This document shows positions 29,918 through 42,886 of a DNA stretch of 64,000 nt, piece by piece. Positions within the stretch are counted from its first letter, which is position 1. Every line of letters begins with the position of its first letter. The position numbers and the translations under genes are program-made. The stretch covers positions 30,281,851-30,345,850 of the forward strand of contig NC_079877.1 in assembly GCF_029227915.1 (NCBI RefSeq). Reading direction: 5' to 3'. The notes under the pieces are model-generated. The model ran no database searches and had not been told where the DNA came from. It saw only the letters and a program-made list of their open reading frames with translations. The DNA is from Hydractinia symbiolongicarpus. Lineage: Eukaryota > Cnidaria > Hydrozoa > Anthoathecata > Hydractiniidae.

Positions 29918-30424
29918 TCTTATGTCGCATGACCGGAAATGTCCTCAGACAGAGAATATTGATTACGCTTAAAAACTTCGTCCCCAGAAAGCCGAAAATT
30001 TTAGAAAAAGTATAATTAACAAGTCTTAGTCGCATTGGGGAAAAATGTCACTTGTACCACTTGATTCTGCAGAAAATTTCGTTTATTTTTCGAAACAGAG
30101 ATCTAAAGCGCTTAAACGACAGGTGATTTCGATTTACAGCTTGTTAAGAGCGATAGTCCGAATGAAATGTACAGTCATGTTCAACATATTTCTTGATAAT
30201 TGAATAATTTTTAACATTTAACCCACAAGAGTACGATTTTCGGCGTTTTTATATTGTACCCACGCAATGTGAACTTGTCAAAGTTTACTTGTCAACGGAC
30301 AGACTTAGGTCTTTGGATCTTAGGTTAATTGGTTAGAGCAAAAACCTTCCTGCTAATGTCAGCATAAGACATTTTTGGTTTACTTGAACTTTTTTGGGAC
30401 GGAGACTTTATATCTTAAGAAGTA

Positions 30425-30506
30425 GGCAGGATGCCCCAGCGGTCTAAGGTGCTGGTTTTAGGCACCAGTCACTTCGGTGGCGCGAGTTCGAGTCTCGCTC
30501 CTGTCA
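30425..30506 (+). tRNA. tRNA-Leu(UAG), degenerate box A
   Basis: G10C, G13C, C26T, A68G. Confidence 0.5.
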
Positions 30507-30677
30507 ACTAATCATACATGTCTGAAAAGTACGTCGGACAAACGTTTTTATTTTGCGTCACTTACTTATTTGAATCTTTCATACATTTCGGTTATTTTTA
30601 CATTTCATCTAGTGCTTAAATACGCGTAAATACTATTTTTTCTGCACGCTCGTTCACATTGTGAATTTGAAAAACCA

Positions 30678-30746
30678 GGCAGGATGGCCGAGCGGTCTAA
30701 GGCGCTGGTCACTTCGGTGGCGCGAGTTCGAATTTCGCTCCTGTCA
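30678..30746 (+). pseudogene. tRNA-Leu(AAG) lacking the anticodon arm
   Basis: Same 13-nt loss, C70T. Confidence 0.92.
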
Positions 30747-31546
30747 TCTTATATCGCATGACCGGAAATGTCCTCGGACAGAGAATATTGATTACGCTTA
30801 AAAACTTCGTCCCCAGAAAGACGCAAATTTTAGAAAAAGTATAATTAATAAGTCTTTGTCGCATTGGGGAAAAATGTCACTTGTACCACTTGATTTTGCG
30901 GAAAATTTCGTTTATTTTACGAAATGGAGATCTAAAGCGTTTAAACGACAGGAGATTTGGATTTACAGCTTGTTAAGAGCGATAGTCCGAAAGAAACGGT
31001 CTTACAGTCATGTTAAACATTTTTCTTGATAATTGCATAATATTTAACATTTAACCCACAAGAGCATAATTATCGGCGTTTGATTATTGTACCTACGCAA
31101 TGTGAACTTGTCAAAGTTTACTTGTCAAGGGACAGACTTAGGACGTCGGATCTTAAGTTAATTGGTCAGAGCAAAAACCTTCCTGCTAATGTCAGAATAA
31201 GCCATTTTTGGTTCAGAGATCTAAAGCGCTTAAACGACAGGAGATTTCGATTTACAGCTTGTTAAGAGCAATTGTCCGAATGAAACGTTCTTACAGTGAT
31301 GTTCAACATTTTTCTTGATAATTGCATAATTTTTAACATTTAACCCACAAGAGTATAATTTTCGGCGTTTCATTATTGTACCCAGGCAATGTGAACTTGT
31401 CAAAGTTTACTTGTCAACGGACAGACTTAGGACTTCGGATCTTAGGTTAATTGATTAGAGCAAAAACCTTCCTGCTAATGTCAGCATAAGCCATTTTTGG
31501 TTTACTTGAACTTTTTTGGGACGGGGACTTTATATCTCAAAACGTA

Positions 31547-31628
31547 GGCAGGATGGCCTAGCGGTCTAAGGAGCTGGTTTTAGGCACCAGTCACTTCGGT
31601 GGCGCGAGTTCGAATCTCGCTCCTGTCA
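31547..31628 (+). tRNA. tRNA-Leu(UAG) with AAG-type 3' flank (hybrid)
   Basis: G13T, C26A. Anticodon UAG, but the 3' flank is TCTTATATCGCATGACC as for AAG genes: crossover downstream of the anticodon. It thereby loses the nearby T5 terminator. Confidence 0.75.
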
Positions 31629-32139
31629 TCTTATATCGCATGACCTGAAATGTCCTGGGACAGAGAATATTGATTACGCTTAAAAACTTCTTCCCCAGAA
31701 AGACGCAAATTTTAGAAAAAGTATAATTAACAAGTCTTAGTCGCATTGGGGAAAAATGTCACTTGTACCACTTGATTCTGCAGAAAATTTCGTTTATTTT
31801 TCGAAACAGAGATCTAAAGCGCTTAAACGACAGGTGATTTCGATTTACAGCTTGTTAAGAGCGATAGTCCGAATGAAATGTTCTTACAGTCATGTTCAAC
31901 ATATTTCTTGATAATTGAATAATTTTTAACATTTAACCCACAAGAGTACGATTTTCGGCGTTTGTATATTGTACCCACGCAATGTGAACTTGTCAAAGTT
32001 TACTTGTCAACGGACAGACTTAGGTCTTTGGATCTTAGGTTAATTGGTTAGAGCAAAAACCTTCCTGCTAATGTCAGCATAAGACATTTTTGGTTTACTT
32101 GAACTTTTTTGGGACGGAGACTTTATATCTTAAAAAGTA

Positions 32140-32221
32140 GGCAGGATGCCCGAGCGGTCTAAGGTGCTGGTTTTAGGCACCAGTCACTTCGGTGGCGCGA
32201 GTTCGAGTCTCGCTCCTGTCA
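32140..32221 (+). tRNA. tRNA-Leu(UAG), diverged
   Basis: G10C, C26T, A68G. Confidence 0.55.
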
Positions 32222-32392
32222 ACTAATCATACATGTCTGAAAAGTACGTCGGACAAACGTTTTTATTTTGCGTCACTTACTTATTTGAATCTTTCATACA
32301 TTTCGGTTATTTTTACATGTCATCTAGTGCTTAAATACGCGTAAATACTATTTTTTCTGCACGCTCGTTCACATTGTGAATTTGAAAAACCA

Positions 32393-32461
32393 GGCAGGAT
32401 GGCCGAGCGGTCTAAGGAGCTGGTCACTTCGGTGGCGCGAGTTCGAATTTCGCTCCTGTCA
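32393..32461 (+). pseudogene. tRNA-Leu(AAG) lacking the anticodon arm
   Basis: Same 13-nt loss; also C26A and C70T. Confidence 0.92.
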
Positions 32462-32971
32462 TCTTATATCGCATGACCGGAAATGTCCTCGGACAGAGAA
32501 TATTGATTACGCTTAAAAACTTCGTCCCCAGAAAGACGCAAATTTTAGAAAAAGTGTAATTAATAAGTCTTTGTCGCATTGGGGAAAAATGTCACTTGTA
32601 CCACTTGATTTTGCGGAAAATTTCGTTTATTTTACGAAATGGAGATCTAAAGCGTTTAAACGACAGGAGATTTGGATTTACAGCTTGTTAAGAGCGATAG
32701 TCCGAAAGAAACGGTCTTACAGTCATGTTAAACATTTTTCTTGATAATTGCATAATATTTAACATTTAACCCACAAGAGTATAATTTTCGGCGTTTGATT
32801 ATTGTACCTACGCAATGTGAACTTGTCAAAGTTTACTTGTCAAGGGACAGACTTAGGACGTCGGATCTTAAGTTAATTGGTCAGAGCAAAAACCTTCCTG
32901 CTAATGTCAGAATAAGCCATTTTTGGTTTACTTGAACTTTTTGGGTCGGGGATTTCATATCTTAAAAATAA

Positions 32972-33053
32972 GGCAGGATGGCCCAGAGGTCTAAGGCGCT
33001 GGTTTTAGGCACCAGTCACTTCGGTGGCGCGAGTTCGAATCTCGCTCCCGTCA
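32972..33053 (+). tRNA. tRNA-Leu(UAG), D-arm variant
   Basis: G13C, C16A (box A TGGCCCAGAGG), T78C. Confidence 0.6.
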
Positions 33054-33438
33054 ACTAATCATACATGTCTGAAAAGTACGTCGGACAAACGTTTTTATTT
33101 TCGCTTAACCATTTTGCCTAGAAAAATGCGCGAACGTTTAAGAAGGATGTATCACAAGTTTCGCTTGCATGCAGGACAGGATCGCTAAAACTGCTTGACT
33201 GTGCAGGTATTTCCGCCCACAATGAGGCAAAACTCTTTAAATATATGAAAAGTCACGGGGCGAATGCACTTGCAATGGAATGGGCAGAGCTGGTTGGGTA
33301 TGAACGTATTATTTTGCGTCACTTACTTATTTGAATTTTTCATACATTTTGGTCATTTTTACATGTCATCTAGTGCTTAAATACGCGTAAATACTATTTT
33401 CTCTGCACGCTTGTCGACATTATGTATTTGAAAAACCG

Positions 33439-33520
33439 GGCAGGATGGCCGAGCGGTCTAAGGCGCTGGTTTAAGGCACCAGTCACTTCGGTGGCGCGAG
33501 TTCAAATCTCGCTCCTGTCA
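33439..33520 (+). tRNA. tRNA-Leu(AAG)
   Basis: G66A only, a purine change tolerated at this T-loop position. Confidence 0.88.
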
Positions 33521-34031
33521 TCTTATGTCGCATGACCGGAAATGTCCTCAGACAGAGAATATTGATTACGCTTAAAAATTTCGTCCTCAGAAAGCCGAAA
33601 ATTTTAGAAAAAGTATAATTAACAAGTCTTTGTCGCATTGGGGAAAAATGGCACTTGTACCACTTGATTTTGCGGAAAATTTCGTTTATTTTTCGAAACA
33701 GAGATCTAAAGCGCTTAAACGACAGGAGATTTCGATTTACAGCTTGTTAAGAGCAATTGTCCGAATGAAACGTTCTTACAGTCATGTTCAACATATTTCT
33801 TGATAATTGCATAATTTTTAACATTTAACCCACAAGAGTATAATTTTCGGCGCTTCATTATTGTACCCACGCAATGTGAACTTGTCAAAGTTTACTTGTC
33901 AACGGACAGACTTAGGACTTCGGATCTTAGGTTAATTGGTTAGAGCAAAAACTTTCCTGCTAATGTCAGCATAAACCATTTTTGATTTACTTGAACTTTT
34001 TTGGGACGGGGACTTTATATCTTAAAAAGTA

Positions 34032-34113
34032 GGCAGGATGGCCGAGCGGTCTAAGGCGCTGGTTTTAGGCACCAGTCACTTTGGTGGCACGAGTTCGAAT
34101 CTCGCTCCTGTCA
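34032..34113 (+). tRNA. tRNA-Leu(UAG)
   Basis: C51T, G58A (first T-stem pair weakened). Confidence 0.75.
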
Positions 34114-34498
34114 ACTAATCATACATGTCTGAAAAGTACGTCGGTCAAACGTTTTTATTTCCGCTTAACTATTTTGCCTAGAAAAATGCGCGAATGTTTA
34201 AAAAGGATGTATCACAAGTTTCGCTTGCATGCAGGACGGGATCGCTAAAACTTCTTGACTGTGCAGGTAATTCCGGCCATAATCAGGCAAAACTCTCTTA
34301 ATTGATGAAGAGTCACGGGACGAATGAACTTGCAATGGAATGTGCAGAGCTAGTTGCGTATCAACGTATTATTTTTCGTCACTTACTTATTTGAATTTTT
34401 CATTCATTTCGGTCATTTTTACATGTCATCTAGTGCTTAAATACGCGTAAATACTATTTTCTCTGCACGCTCGTCGACATTATGTATTTGAAAAACCG

Positions 34499-34580
34499 GG
34501 TAGGATGGCCGAGCGGTCTAAGGCGCTGGTTTAAGGCACCAGTGACTTCGGTGGCGCGAGTTCGAATTTCGCTCCTGTCA
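34499..34580 (+). tRNA. tRNA-Leu(AAG)
   Basis: C3T (wobble pair), C46G, C70T. Confidence 0.7.
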
Positions 34581-35091
34581 TCTTATATCGCATGACCGGA
34601 AATGTCCTCGGACAGAGAATATTGATTACGCTTAAAAACTTCGTCCCCAGAAAGACGCAAATTTTGGAAAAAGTATAATTAATAAGTCTTTGTCGCATTG
34701 GGGAAAAATGTCACTTGTACCACTTGATTTTGCGGAAAATTTCGTTTATTTTACGAAATAGAGATCTAAAGCGTTTAAAAGACAGGAGATTTGGATTTAC
34801 AGCTTGTTAAGAGCGATAGTCCGAAAGAAACGGTCTTACAGTCATGTTAAACATATTTCTTGATAATTGCATAATTTTTAACATTTAACCCACAAGAGTA
34901 TAATTTTCGGCGCTTCATTATTGTACCCACGCAATGTGAACTTGTCAAAGTTTACTTGTCAACGGACAGACTTAGGACTTCGGATCTTAGGTTAATTGGT
35001 TAGAGCAAAAACTTTCCTGCTAATGTCAGCATAAACCATTTTTGATTTACTTGAACTTTTTTGGGACGGGGACTTTATATCTTAAAAAGTA

Positions 35092-35173
35092 GGCAGGATG
35101 GCCGAGCGGTCTAAGGCGCTGGTTTTATGCACCAGTCACTTTGGTGGCACGAGTTCGAATCTCGCTCCTGTCA
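35092..35173 (+). tRNA. tRNA-Leu-like gene with UAU (Ile-type) anticodon
   Basis: G37T at window position 35128 turns loop TTTAGGC into TTTATGC, so the anticodon reads UAU, complementary to the isoleucine codon AUA. The rest is leucine-type (long variable arm, discriminator A) with C51T and G58A as in 34032. If expressed and leucylated, it would misread AUA as leucine; it may equally be a silent mutant. Confidence 0.85.
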
Positions 35174-35558
35174 ACTAATCATACATGTCTGAAAAGTACG
35201 TCGGTCAAACGTTTTTATATCCGCTTAACTATTTTGCCTAGAAAAATGCGCGAATGTTTAAAAAGGATGTATCACAAGTTCCGCTTGCATGCAGGACGGG
35301 ATCGCTAGAACTTCTTGACTGTGCAGGTACTTCCGCCCATAATCAGGCAAAACTCTCTTAATTGATGAAGAGTCACGGGACGAATGAACTTGCAATGGAA
35401 TGTGCAGAGCTGGTTGCGTATCAACGTATTATTTTGCGTCACTTACTTATTTGAATTTTTCATTCATTTCGGTCATTTTTACATGTCATCTAGTGCTTAA
35501 ATACGCGTAAATACTATTTTCTCTGCACGCTCGTCGACATTATGTATTTGAAAAACCG

Positions 35559-35640
35559 GGTAGGATGGCCGAGCGGTCTAAGGCGCTGGTTTAAGGCACC
35601 AGTGACTTCGGTGGCGCGAGTTCGAATTTCGCTCCTGTCA
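35559..35640 (+). tRNA. tRNA-Leu(AAG)
   Basis: C3T, C46G, C70T; offset 1,060 from 34499. Confidence 0.7.
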
Positions 35641-36149
35641 TCTTATATCGCATGACCGGAAATGTCCTCGGAGCGAGAATATTGATTACGCTTAAAAACT
35701 TCGTCCCCAGAAAGACGCAAATTTTGGAAAAAGTATAATTAATAAGTCTTTGTCGCATTGGGGAAAAATGTCACTTGTACCACTTGATTTTGCGGAAAAT
35801 TTCGTTTATTTTACGAAATAGAGATCTAAAGCGTTTAAAAGACAGGAGATTTGGATTTACAGCTTGTTAAGAGCGATAGTCCGAAAGAAACGGTATTACA
35901 GTCATGTTAAACATTTTTCTTGATAATTGCATAATATTTAACATTTAACCCACAAGTGTATAATTTTCGCCGTTTGATTATTGTACCTACGCAATGTGAA
36001 CTTGCAAAGTTTACTTGTCAAGGGACAGACTTAGGACGTCGGATCTTAAGTTAATTGGTCAGAGCAAAAACCTTCCTGCTAATGTCAGAATAAGCCATTT
36101 TTGGTTTACTTGAACTTTTTGGGACGGGGATTTTATATCTTAAAAATAA

Positions 36150-36231
36150 GGCAGGATGGCCCAGAGGTCTAAGGCGCTGGTTTTAGGCACCAGTCACTTC
36201 GGTGGCGCGAGTTCGAATCTCGCTCCTGTCA
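36150..36231 (+). tRNA. tRNA-Leu(UAG), D-arm variant
   Basis: G13C, C16A. Confidence 0.65.
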
Positions 36232-36616
36232 ACTAATCATACATGTCTGAAAAGCACATCGGACAAACGTTTTTATTTTCGCTTAACCATTTCGCCTAGA
36301 AAAATGCGCGAACGTTTAAAAAGGATGTATCACAAGTTTCGCTTGCATGCAGGACGGGATCGCTAAAACTGCTTGACTGTGCAGGTAATTCCGCCCACAA
36401 ACAGGCAAAACTCTCTTAATTGATGAAGAGTCACGGGACGAATGAACTTGCAATGGAATGTGCAGAGCTGGTTGGGTATCAACGTATTATTTTGCGTCAC
36501 TTACTTATTTGAATTTTTCATTCATTTCGGTCATTTTTACATGTCATCTAGTGCTTAAATACGCGTAAATACTATTTTCTCTGCACGCTCGTCGACATTA
36601 TGTATTTGAAAAACCG

Positions 36617-36698
36617 GGCAGGATGGCCGAGCGGTCTAAGGCGCTAGTTTAAGGCACCAGTCACTTCGGTGGCGCGAGTTCGAATTTCGCTCCTGTCA
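36617..36698 (+). tRNA. tRNA-Leu(AAG)
   Basis: G30A (anticodon-stem mismatch), C70T. Confidence 0.65.
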
Positions 36699-37208
36699 TC
36701 TTATATCGCATGACCGAAAATGTCCTCGGACAGAGAATATTGATTACGCTTAAAAACTTCGTCCCCAGAAAGACGCAAATTTGAGAAAAAGTATAATTAA
36801 TAAGTCTTTGTCGCATTGGGGAAAAATGTCACTTGTACCACTTGATTTTGCGGAAAATTTCGTTTATTTTACGAAATAGAGATCTAAAGCGTTTAAAAGA
36901 CAGGAGATTTGGATTTACAGCTTGTTAAGAGCGATAGTCCGAAAGAAACGGTCTTACAGTCATGTTAAACATTTTTCTTGATAATTGCATAATATTTAAC
37001 ACTTAACCCACAAGTGTATAATTTTCGGCGTTTGATTATTGTACCTACGCAATGTGAACTTGTCAAAGTTTACTTGTCAAGGAACAGACTTAGGACGTCG
37101 GATCTTAAGTTAATTGGTCAGAGCAAAAACCTTCCTGCTAATGTCAAAATAAGCCATTTTTGGTTTACTTGAACTTTTTGGGACGGGGATTTTATATCTT
37201 AAAAATAA

Positions 37209-37290
37209 GGCAGGATGGCCCAGAGGTCTAAGGCGCTGGTTTTAGGCACCAGTCACTTCGGTGGCGCGAGTTCGAATCTCGCTCCTGTCA
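37209..37290 (+). tRNA. tRNA-Leu(UAG), D-arm variant
   Basis: G13C, C16A. Confidence 0.65.
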
Positions 37291-37675
37291 ACTAATCATA
37301 CATGTCTGAAAAGCACGTCGGACAAACGTTTTTATTTTCGCTTAACCATTTTGCCTAGAAAAATGCGCGAACGTTTAAAAAGGATGTATCACAAGTTTGG
37401 CTTGCATGCAGGACAGGATCGCTAAAACTGCTTGACTGTGCAGGTAATTCCGCCCACAAACAGGCAAAACTCTCTTAATTGATGAAGAGTCATGGGACGA
37501 ATGAACTTGCAATGGAATGTGCAGAGCTGGTTGGGTATCAACGTATTATTTTGCGTCACTTACTTATTTGAATTTTTCATTCATTTCGGTCATTTTTACA
37601 TGTCATCTAGTGCTTAAATACGCGTAAATACTATTTTCTCTGCACGCTCGTCGACATTATGTATTTGAAAAACCG

Positions 37676-37757
37676 GGCAGGATGGTCGAGCGGTCTAAGG
37701 CGCTAGTTTAAGGCACCAGTCACTTCGGTGGCGCGAGTTCGAATTTAGCTCCTGTCA
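37676..37757 (+). tRNA. tRNA-Leu(AAG), diverged
   Basis: C11T, G30A, C70T, C72A: D, anticodon and T stems each affected. Confidence 0.45.
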
Positions 37758-38268
37758 TCTTATATCGCATGACCGGAAATGTCCTCGGACAGAGAATATT
37801 GATTACGCTTAAAAACTTCGTCCCCAGAAAGACGCAAATTTGAGAAAAAGTATAATTAATAAGTGTTTGTCGCATTGGGGAAAAATGTCACTTGTACCAC
37901 TTGATTTTGCGGAAAATTTCGTTTATTTTACGAAATAGAGATCTAAAGCGTTTAAACGACAGGAGATTTCGATTTACCGCTTGTTAAGAGCAATTGTCCG
38001 AATGAAACGTTCTTACAGTCATGTTCAACATATTTCTTGATAATTGCATAATTTTTAACATTTAACTCACAGGAGTATAATTTTCGGCGCTTCATTATTG
38101 TACCCACGCAATGTGAACTTGTCAAAGTTTACTTGTCAACGGACAGATTTAGGACTTCGGATCTTAGGTTAATTGGTTAGAGCAAAAATCTTCCTGTTAA
38201 TGTCAGCATAAGCCATTTTTAGTTTACTTGAACTTTTTTGAGACGGGGATTTTATTTCTTAAAAAATA

Positions 38269-38350
38269 GGCATGATGGCCGAGCGGTCTAAGGCGCTGGT
38301 TTTAGGCACCAGTCACTTCGGTGGCGCGAGTTCGAATCTCGCTCCCGTGA
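38269..38350 (+). pseudogene. tRNA-Leu(UAG) with mismatched acceptor stem
   Basis: G5T, T78C, C81G. GGCATGA against TCCCGTG leaves three of seven acceptor pairs mismatched; internal promoter intact. Confidence 0.7.
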
Positions 38351-38735
38351 ACTAATCATACATGTTTAAAAAGTATATCGAACAAACGTTTTTATTTCCG
38401 CTTAACTATTTTGCCTACAAAAAAGCGCGAACGTTTAAAAAGGATGTTTCACAAGTTTCGCTTGCATGCAGGACGGGATCGCTAAAACTGCTTGACTGTG
38501 CAGGTAATTCCTCCCACAATCAGGCAAAACTATCTAAATTGATGAAAAGTCACGAGACGAATGCACTTGCAATGGAATGGGCAGAGCTGGTTGGGCATCA
38601 ACGTATTATTTTGCGTCACTTACTTATTTGAATTTTTCATACATTTTGGTCATTTTTACATGTCATCTAGTGCTTAAATACGCGTAAATACTATTTTCTC
38701 TGCACGCTTGTCGACATTATGTATTTGAAAAACCG

Positions 38736-38817
38736 GGCAGGATGGCCGAGCGGTCTAAGGCGCTGGTTTAAGGCACCATTCACTTCGGTGGCGCGAGTTC
38801 GAATCTCGCTCCTGTCA
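38736..38817 (+). tRNA. tRNA-Leu(AAG)
   Basis: G44T opens the outer anticodon-stem pair. Confidence 0.75.
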
Positions 38818-39306
38818 ACTTATATCGCAGAGACTATTGATTACGCTTAAAATCTTCGTCCCCAGAAAGACGCAAATTTGAGAAAAAGTATAATTAATAA
38901 GTGTTTGTCGCATTGGGGAAAAGTGTCACTTGTACCACTTGATTTTGCGAAAAATTTCGTTTATTATTCGAAACAGAGATCTAAAGCGTTTAAACGACAG
39001 GAGATTTGGGGATTACAGCTTGTTAAGAGCGATAGTCCGGATGAAACGTTCTTACAGTCATGTTCAACATTTTTCTTGGTAATTGCATAATTTTAACATT
39101 TAACCCACAAGAGTATAATTTTCGGCGTTTCATTATTGTACCCACGCAATGTGAACTTGTCAAAGTTTACTTGTCAAGGGACAGACTTAGCACTTCGGAT
39201 CTTAGGTTAATTGGTTAGAACAAAAACCTTCCTGCTAATGTCAGCATAAGCCATTTTTGGTTTACTTGAACTTTTTTGAGACGGGGATTTTATATCTTAA
39301 AAAATA

Positions 39307-39388
39307 GGCATGATGGCCGAGCGGTCTAAGGCGCTGGTTTTAGGCACCGGTCACTTCGGTGGCGCGAGTTCGAATCTCGTTCCCGTGA
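39307..39388 (+). pseudogene. tRNA-Leu(UAG) with mismatched acceptor stem
   Basis: G5T, A43G, C74T, T78C, C81G. Confidence 0.7.
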
Positions 39389-39772
39389 ACTAATCATACA
39401 TGTTAAAAAAGTATATCAAACAAAAGTTTTCATTTCCGCTTAACTATTTTGCCTAGCAAAAACGCGAACGTTTAAAAAGGATGTTTCACAAGTTTCGCTT
39501 GCATGCAGGACGGGATCAATAAAACTGCTTGACTGTGCAGGTAATTCCGCCCACAATCAGGCAAAACTCTCTAAATTGATGAAAAGTCACGGGACGAATG
39601 CACTTGCAATGGAATGGGCAGAGCTGGTTGGGTATCAACGTATTATTTTGCGTCACTTACTTATTTGAATTTTTCATACATTTTGGTCATTTTTACATGT
39701 CATCTAGTGCTTAAATACGCGTAAATACTATTTTCTCTGCACGCTTGTCGACATTATGTATTTGCAAAACCG

Positions 39773-39854
39773 GGCAGGATGGCCGAGCGGTCTAAGGCGC
39801 TGGTTTAAGGCACCAGTCACTTCGGTGGCGCGAGTTCGAATCTCGCTCCTGTCA
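39773..39854 (+). tRNA. tRNA-Leu(AAG), consensus
   Basis: Exact consensus. The first TTTT downstream is about 120 bp away. Confidence 0.93.
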
Positions 39855-40343
39855 TCTTATATCGCAGAGACTAGTGATTACGCTTGAAATCTTCGTCCCC
39901 AGAAAGACGCAAATTTGAGAAAAAGTATAATTAATAAGTGTTTGTCGCATTGGGGAAAAATGTCGCTTGTACCACTTGATTTTGCGGAAAATTTCGTTTA
40001 TTTTACGAAATAGAGATCTAAAGCGTTTAAACGACAGGAGATTTGGATTTACAGCTTGTTAAGAGCGATAGTCCGAATGAAACGGTCTTACAGTCATGTT
40101 AAACATTTTTCTTGATAATTGCATAATATTTATTATTTAACCCACAAGAGTATAATTTTCGGCGTTTGATTATTGTACCTACGCAATGTGAACTTGTCAA
40201 AGTTTACTTGTCAAGGGACAGACTTAGGACGTCGGATCTTAAGTTAATTGGTCAGAGCAAAAAACGTCCTGCTAATGTCAGAATAACCCATTTTTGGTTT
40301 ACTTGAACTTTTTTGGGACGCGGATTTTATATCTTAAAAATAA

Positions 40344-40425
40344 GGTAGGATGGCCCAGAGGTCTAAGGCGCTGGTTTTAGGCACCAGTCACTTCGGTGGC
40401 GCGAGTTCGAATCTCGCTCCCGTGA
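40344..40425 (+). pseudogene. tRNA-Leu(UAG) with mismatched acceptor stem, D-arm variant
   Basis: C3T, G13C, C16A, T78C, C81G. Confidence 0.65.
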
Positions 40426-40810
40426 ACTAATCATACATGTTTAAAAAGTATATCGAACAAACGCTTTTATTTCCGCTTAACTATTTTGCCTAGAAAAAAG
40501 CGCGAACGTTTAAAAAGGATGTTTCACAAGTTTCGCTTGCATGCAGGACGGGATCGCTAAAACTGCTTGACTGTGCAGGTAATTCCGCCCACAATCAGGC
40601 AAAACTCTCTAAATTGATAAAAAGTCACGGGACGAATGCACTTGCAATGGAATGGGCAGAGCTGGTTGGGTATCAACGTATTATTTTGCGTCACTTACTT
40701 ATTTGAATTTTTCATACATTTTGGTCATTTTTACATGTCATCTAGTGCTTAAATACGCGTAAATACTATTTTTTCTGCACGCTTGTCGACATTATGTATT
40801 TGAAAAACCG

Positions 40811-40892
40811 GGCAGGATGGCCGAGCGGTCTAAGGCGCTGGTTTAAGGCACCAGTCACTTCGGTGGCGCGAGTTCGAATCTCGCTCCTGTCA
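40811..40892 (+). tRNA. tRNA-Leu(AAG), consensus
   Basis: Exact consensus. Confidence 0.93.
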
Positions 40893-41381
40893 TCTTATAT
40901 TGCAGAGAATATTGATTACGCTTAAAAACTTCGTCCCCAGAAAGACGTAAATTTTAGAAAAAGTATAATTAACAAGTCTTTGTCGCATTGGGGAAAAGTG
41001 TCACTTGTACCACTTGATTTTGCGAAAAATTTCGTTTATTTTTCGAAACAGAGATCTAAAGCGTTTAAACGACAGGAGATTTGGATTTACAGCTTGTTAA
41101 GAGCGATAGTCCGAATGAAACGTTCTTACAGTCATGTTCAACATTTTTCTTGATAATTGCATAATTTTTAACATTTAACCCACAAGAGTATAATTTTCGG
41201 CGTTTCATTATTGTACCCACGCAATGTGAACTTGTCAAAGTTTACTTGTCAAGGGACAGACTTAGCACTTCGGATCTTAGGTTAATTGGTTAGAACAAAA
41301 ACCTTCCTGCTAATGTCAGCATAAGCCATTTTTGGTTTACTTGAACTTTTTTGAGACGGGGATTTTATTTCTTAAAAAATA

Positions 41382-41463
41382 GGCATGATGGCCGAGCGGT
41401 CTAAGGCGCTGGTTTTAGGCACCAGTCACTTCGGTGGCGCGAGTTCGAATCTCGCTCCCGTGA
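41382..41463 (+). pseudogene. tRNA-Leu(UAG) with mismatched acceptor stem
   Basis: G5T, T78C, C81G. Confidence 0.7.
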
Positions 41464-41848
41464 ACTAATCATACATGTTAAAAAAGTATATCGAACAAAA
41501 GTTTTCATTTCCGCTTAACTATTTTGCCAAGAAAAAAGTGCGAACGTTTAAAAAGGATGTTTCACAAGTTTCGCTTGCATGCAGGACGGGATCAATAAAA
41601 CTGCTTGACTGTGCAGGTAATTCCGCCCACAATCAGGCAAAACTCTCTAAATTGATGAAAAGTCACGGGACGAATGCACTTGCAATGGAATGGGCAGAGC
41701 TGGTTGGGTATCAACGTATTATTTTGCGTCACTTACTTATTTGAATTTTTCATACATTTTGGTCATTTTTACATGTCATCTAATGCTTAAATACGCCTTA
41801 ATACTATTTTCTCTGCACGCTTGTCGACATTATGTATTAGCAAAACCG

Positions 41849-41930
41849 GGCAGGATGGCCGAGCGGTCTAAGGCGCTGGTTTAAGGCACCAGTCACTTCG
41901 GTGGCGCGAGTTCGAATCTCGCTCCTGTCA
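41849..41930 (+). tRNA. tRNA-Leu(AAG), consensus
   Basis: Exact consensus. Confidence 0.93.
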
Positions 41931-42419
41931 TCTTATATCGCAGAGAATATTCATTACGCTTAAAATCTTCGTCCCCAGAAAGACGCAAATTTGGGAAAAA
42001 GTATAATTAATAAGTGATTGTCGCATTGGGGAAAAATGTCACTTGTACCACTTGATGTTGCGAAAATTTTCGTTTATTTTACGAAATCGAGATCTAAAGC
42101 GTTTAAACGACAGGAGATTTGGCTTCACAGGTTGTTAAGAGCGATAGTCCGAATGAAACGGTCTTACAGTCATGTTAAACATTTTTCTTGATAATTGCAT
42201 AATATTTATTATTTAACCCACAAGAGTATAATTTTCGGCGTTTGATTATTGTACCTACGCAATGTGAACTTGTCAAAGTTTACTTGTCAAGAGACAGACT
42301 TAGGACGTCGGATCTTAAGTTAATTGGTCAGAGCAAAAAACGTCCTGCTAATGTCAGAATAACCCATTTTTGGTTTACTTGAACTTTTTTGGGACGGGGA
42401 TTTTATATCTTAAAAATAA

Positions 42420-42501
42420 GGTAGGATGGCCCAGAGGTCTAAGGCGCTGGTTTTAGGCACCAGTCACTTCGGTGGCGCGAGTTCGAATCTCGCTCCCGTG
42501 A
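42420..42501 (+). pseudogene. tRNA-Leu(UAG) with mismatched acceptor stem, D-arm variant
   Basis: C3T, G13C, C16A, T78C, C81G, as in 40344. Confidence 0.65.
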
Positions 42502-42886
42502 ACTAATCATACATGTTTAAAAAGTATATCGAACAAACGTTTTTATTTCCGCTTAACTATTTTGCCTAGAAAAAAGCGCGAACGTTTAAAAAGGATGTTT
42601 CACAAGTTTCGCTTGCATGCAGGACGGGATCGCTAAAACTGCTTGACTGTGCAGGTAATTCCGCCCACAATCAGGCAAAACTCTCTAAATTGATAAAAAG
42701 TCACGGGACGAATGCACTTTCAATGTAATGGGCAGAGCTGGTTGGGTATCAACGTATTATTTTGCGTCACTTACTTATTTGAATTTTTCATACATTTTGG
42801 TCATTTTTACATGTCATCTAGTGCTTAAATACGCGTAAATACTATTTTCTCTGCACGCTTGTCGACATTATGTATTTGCAAAACAA

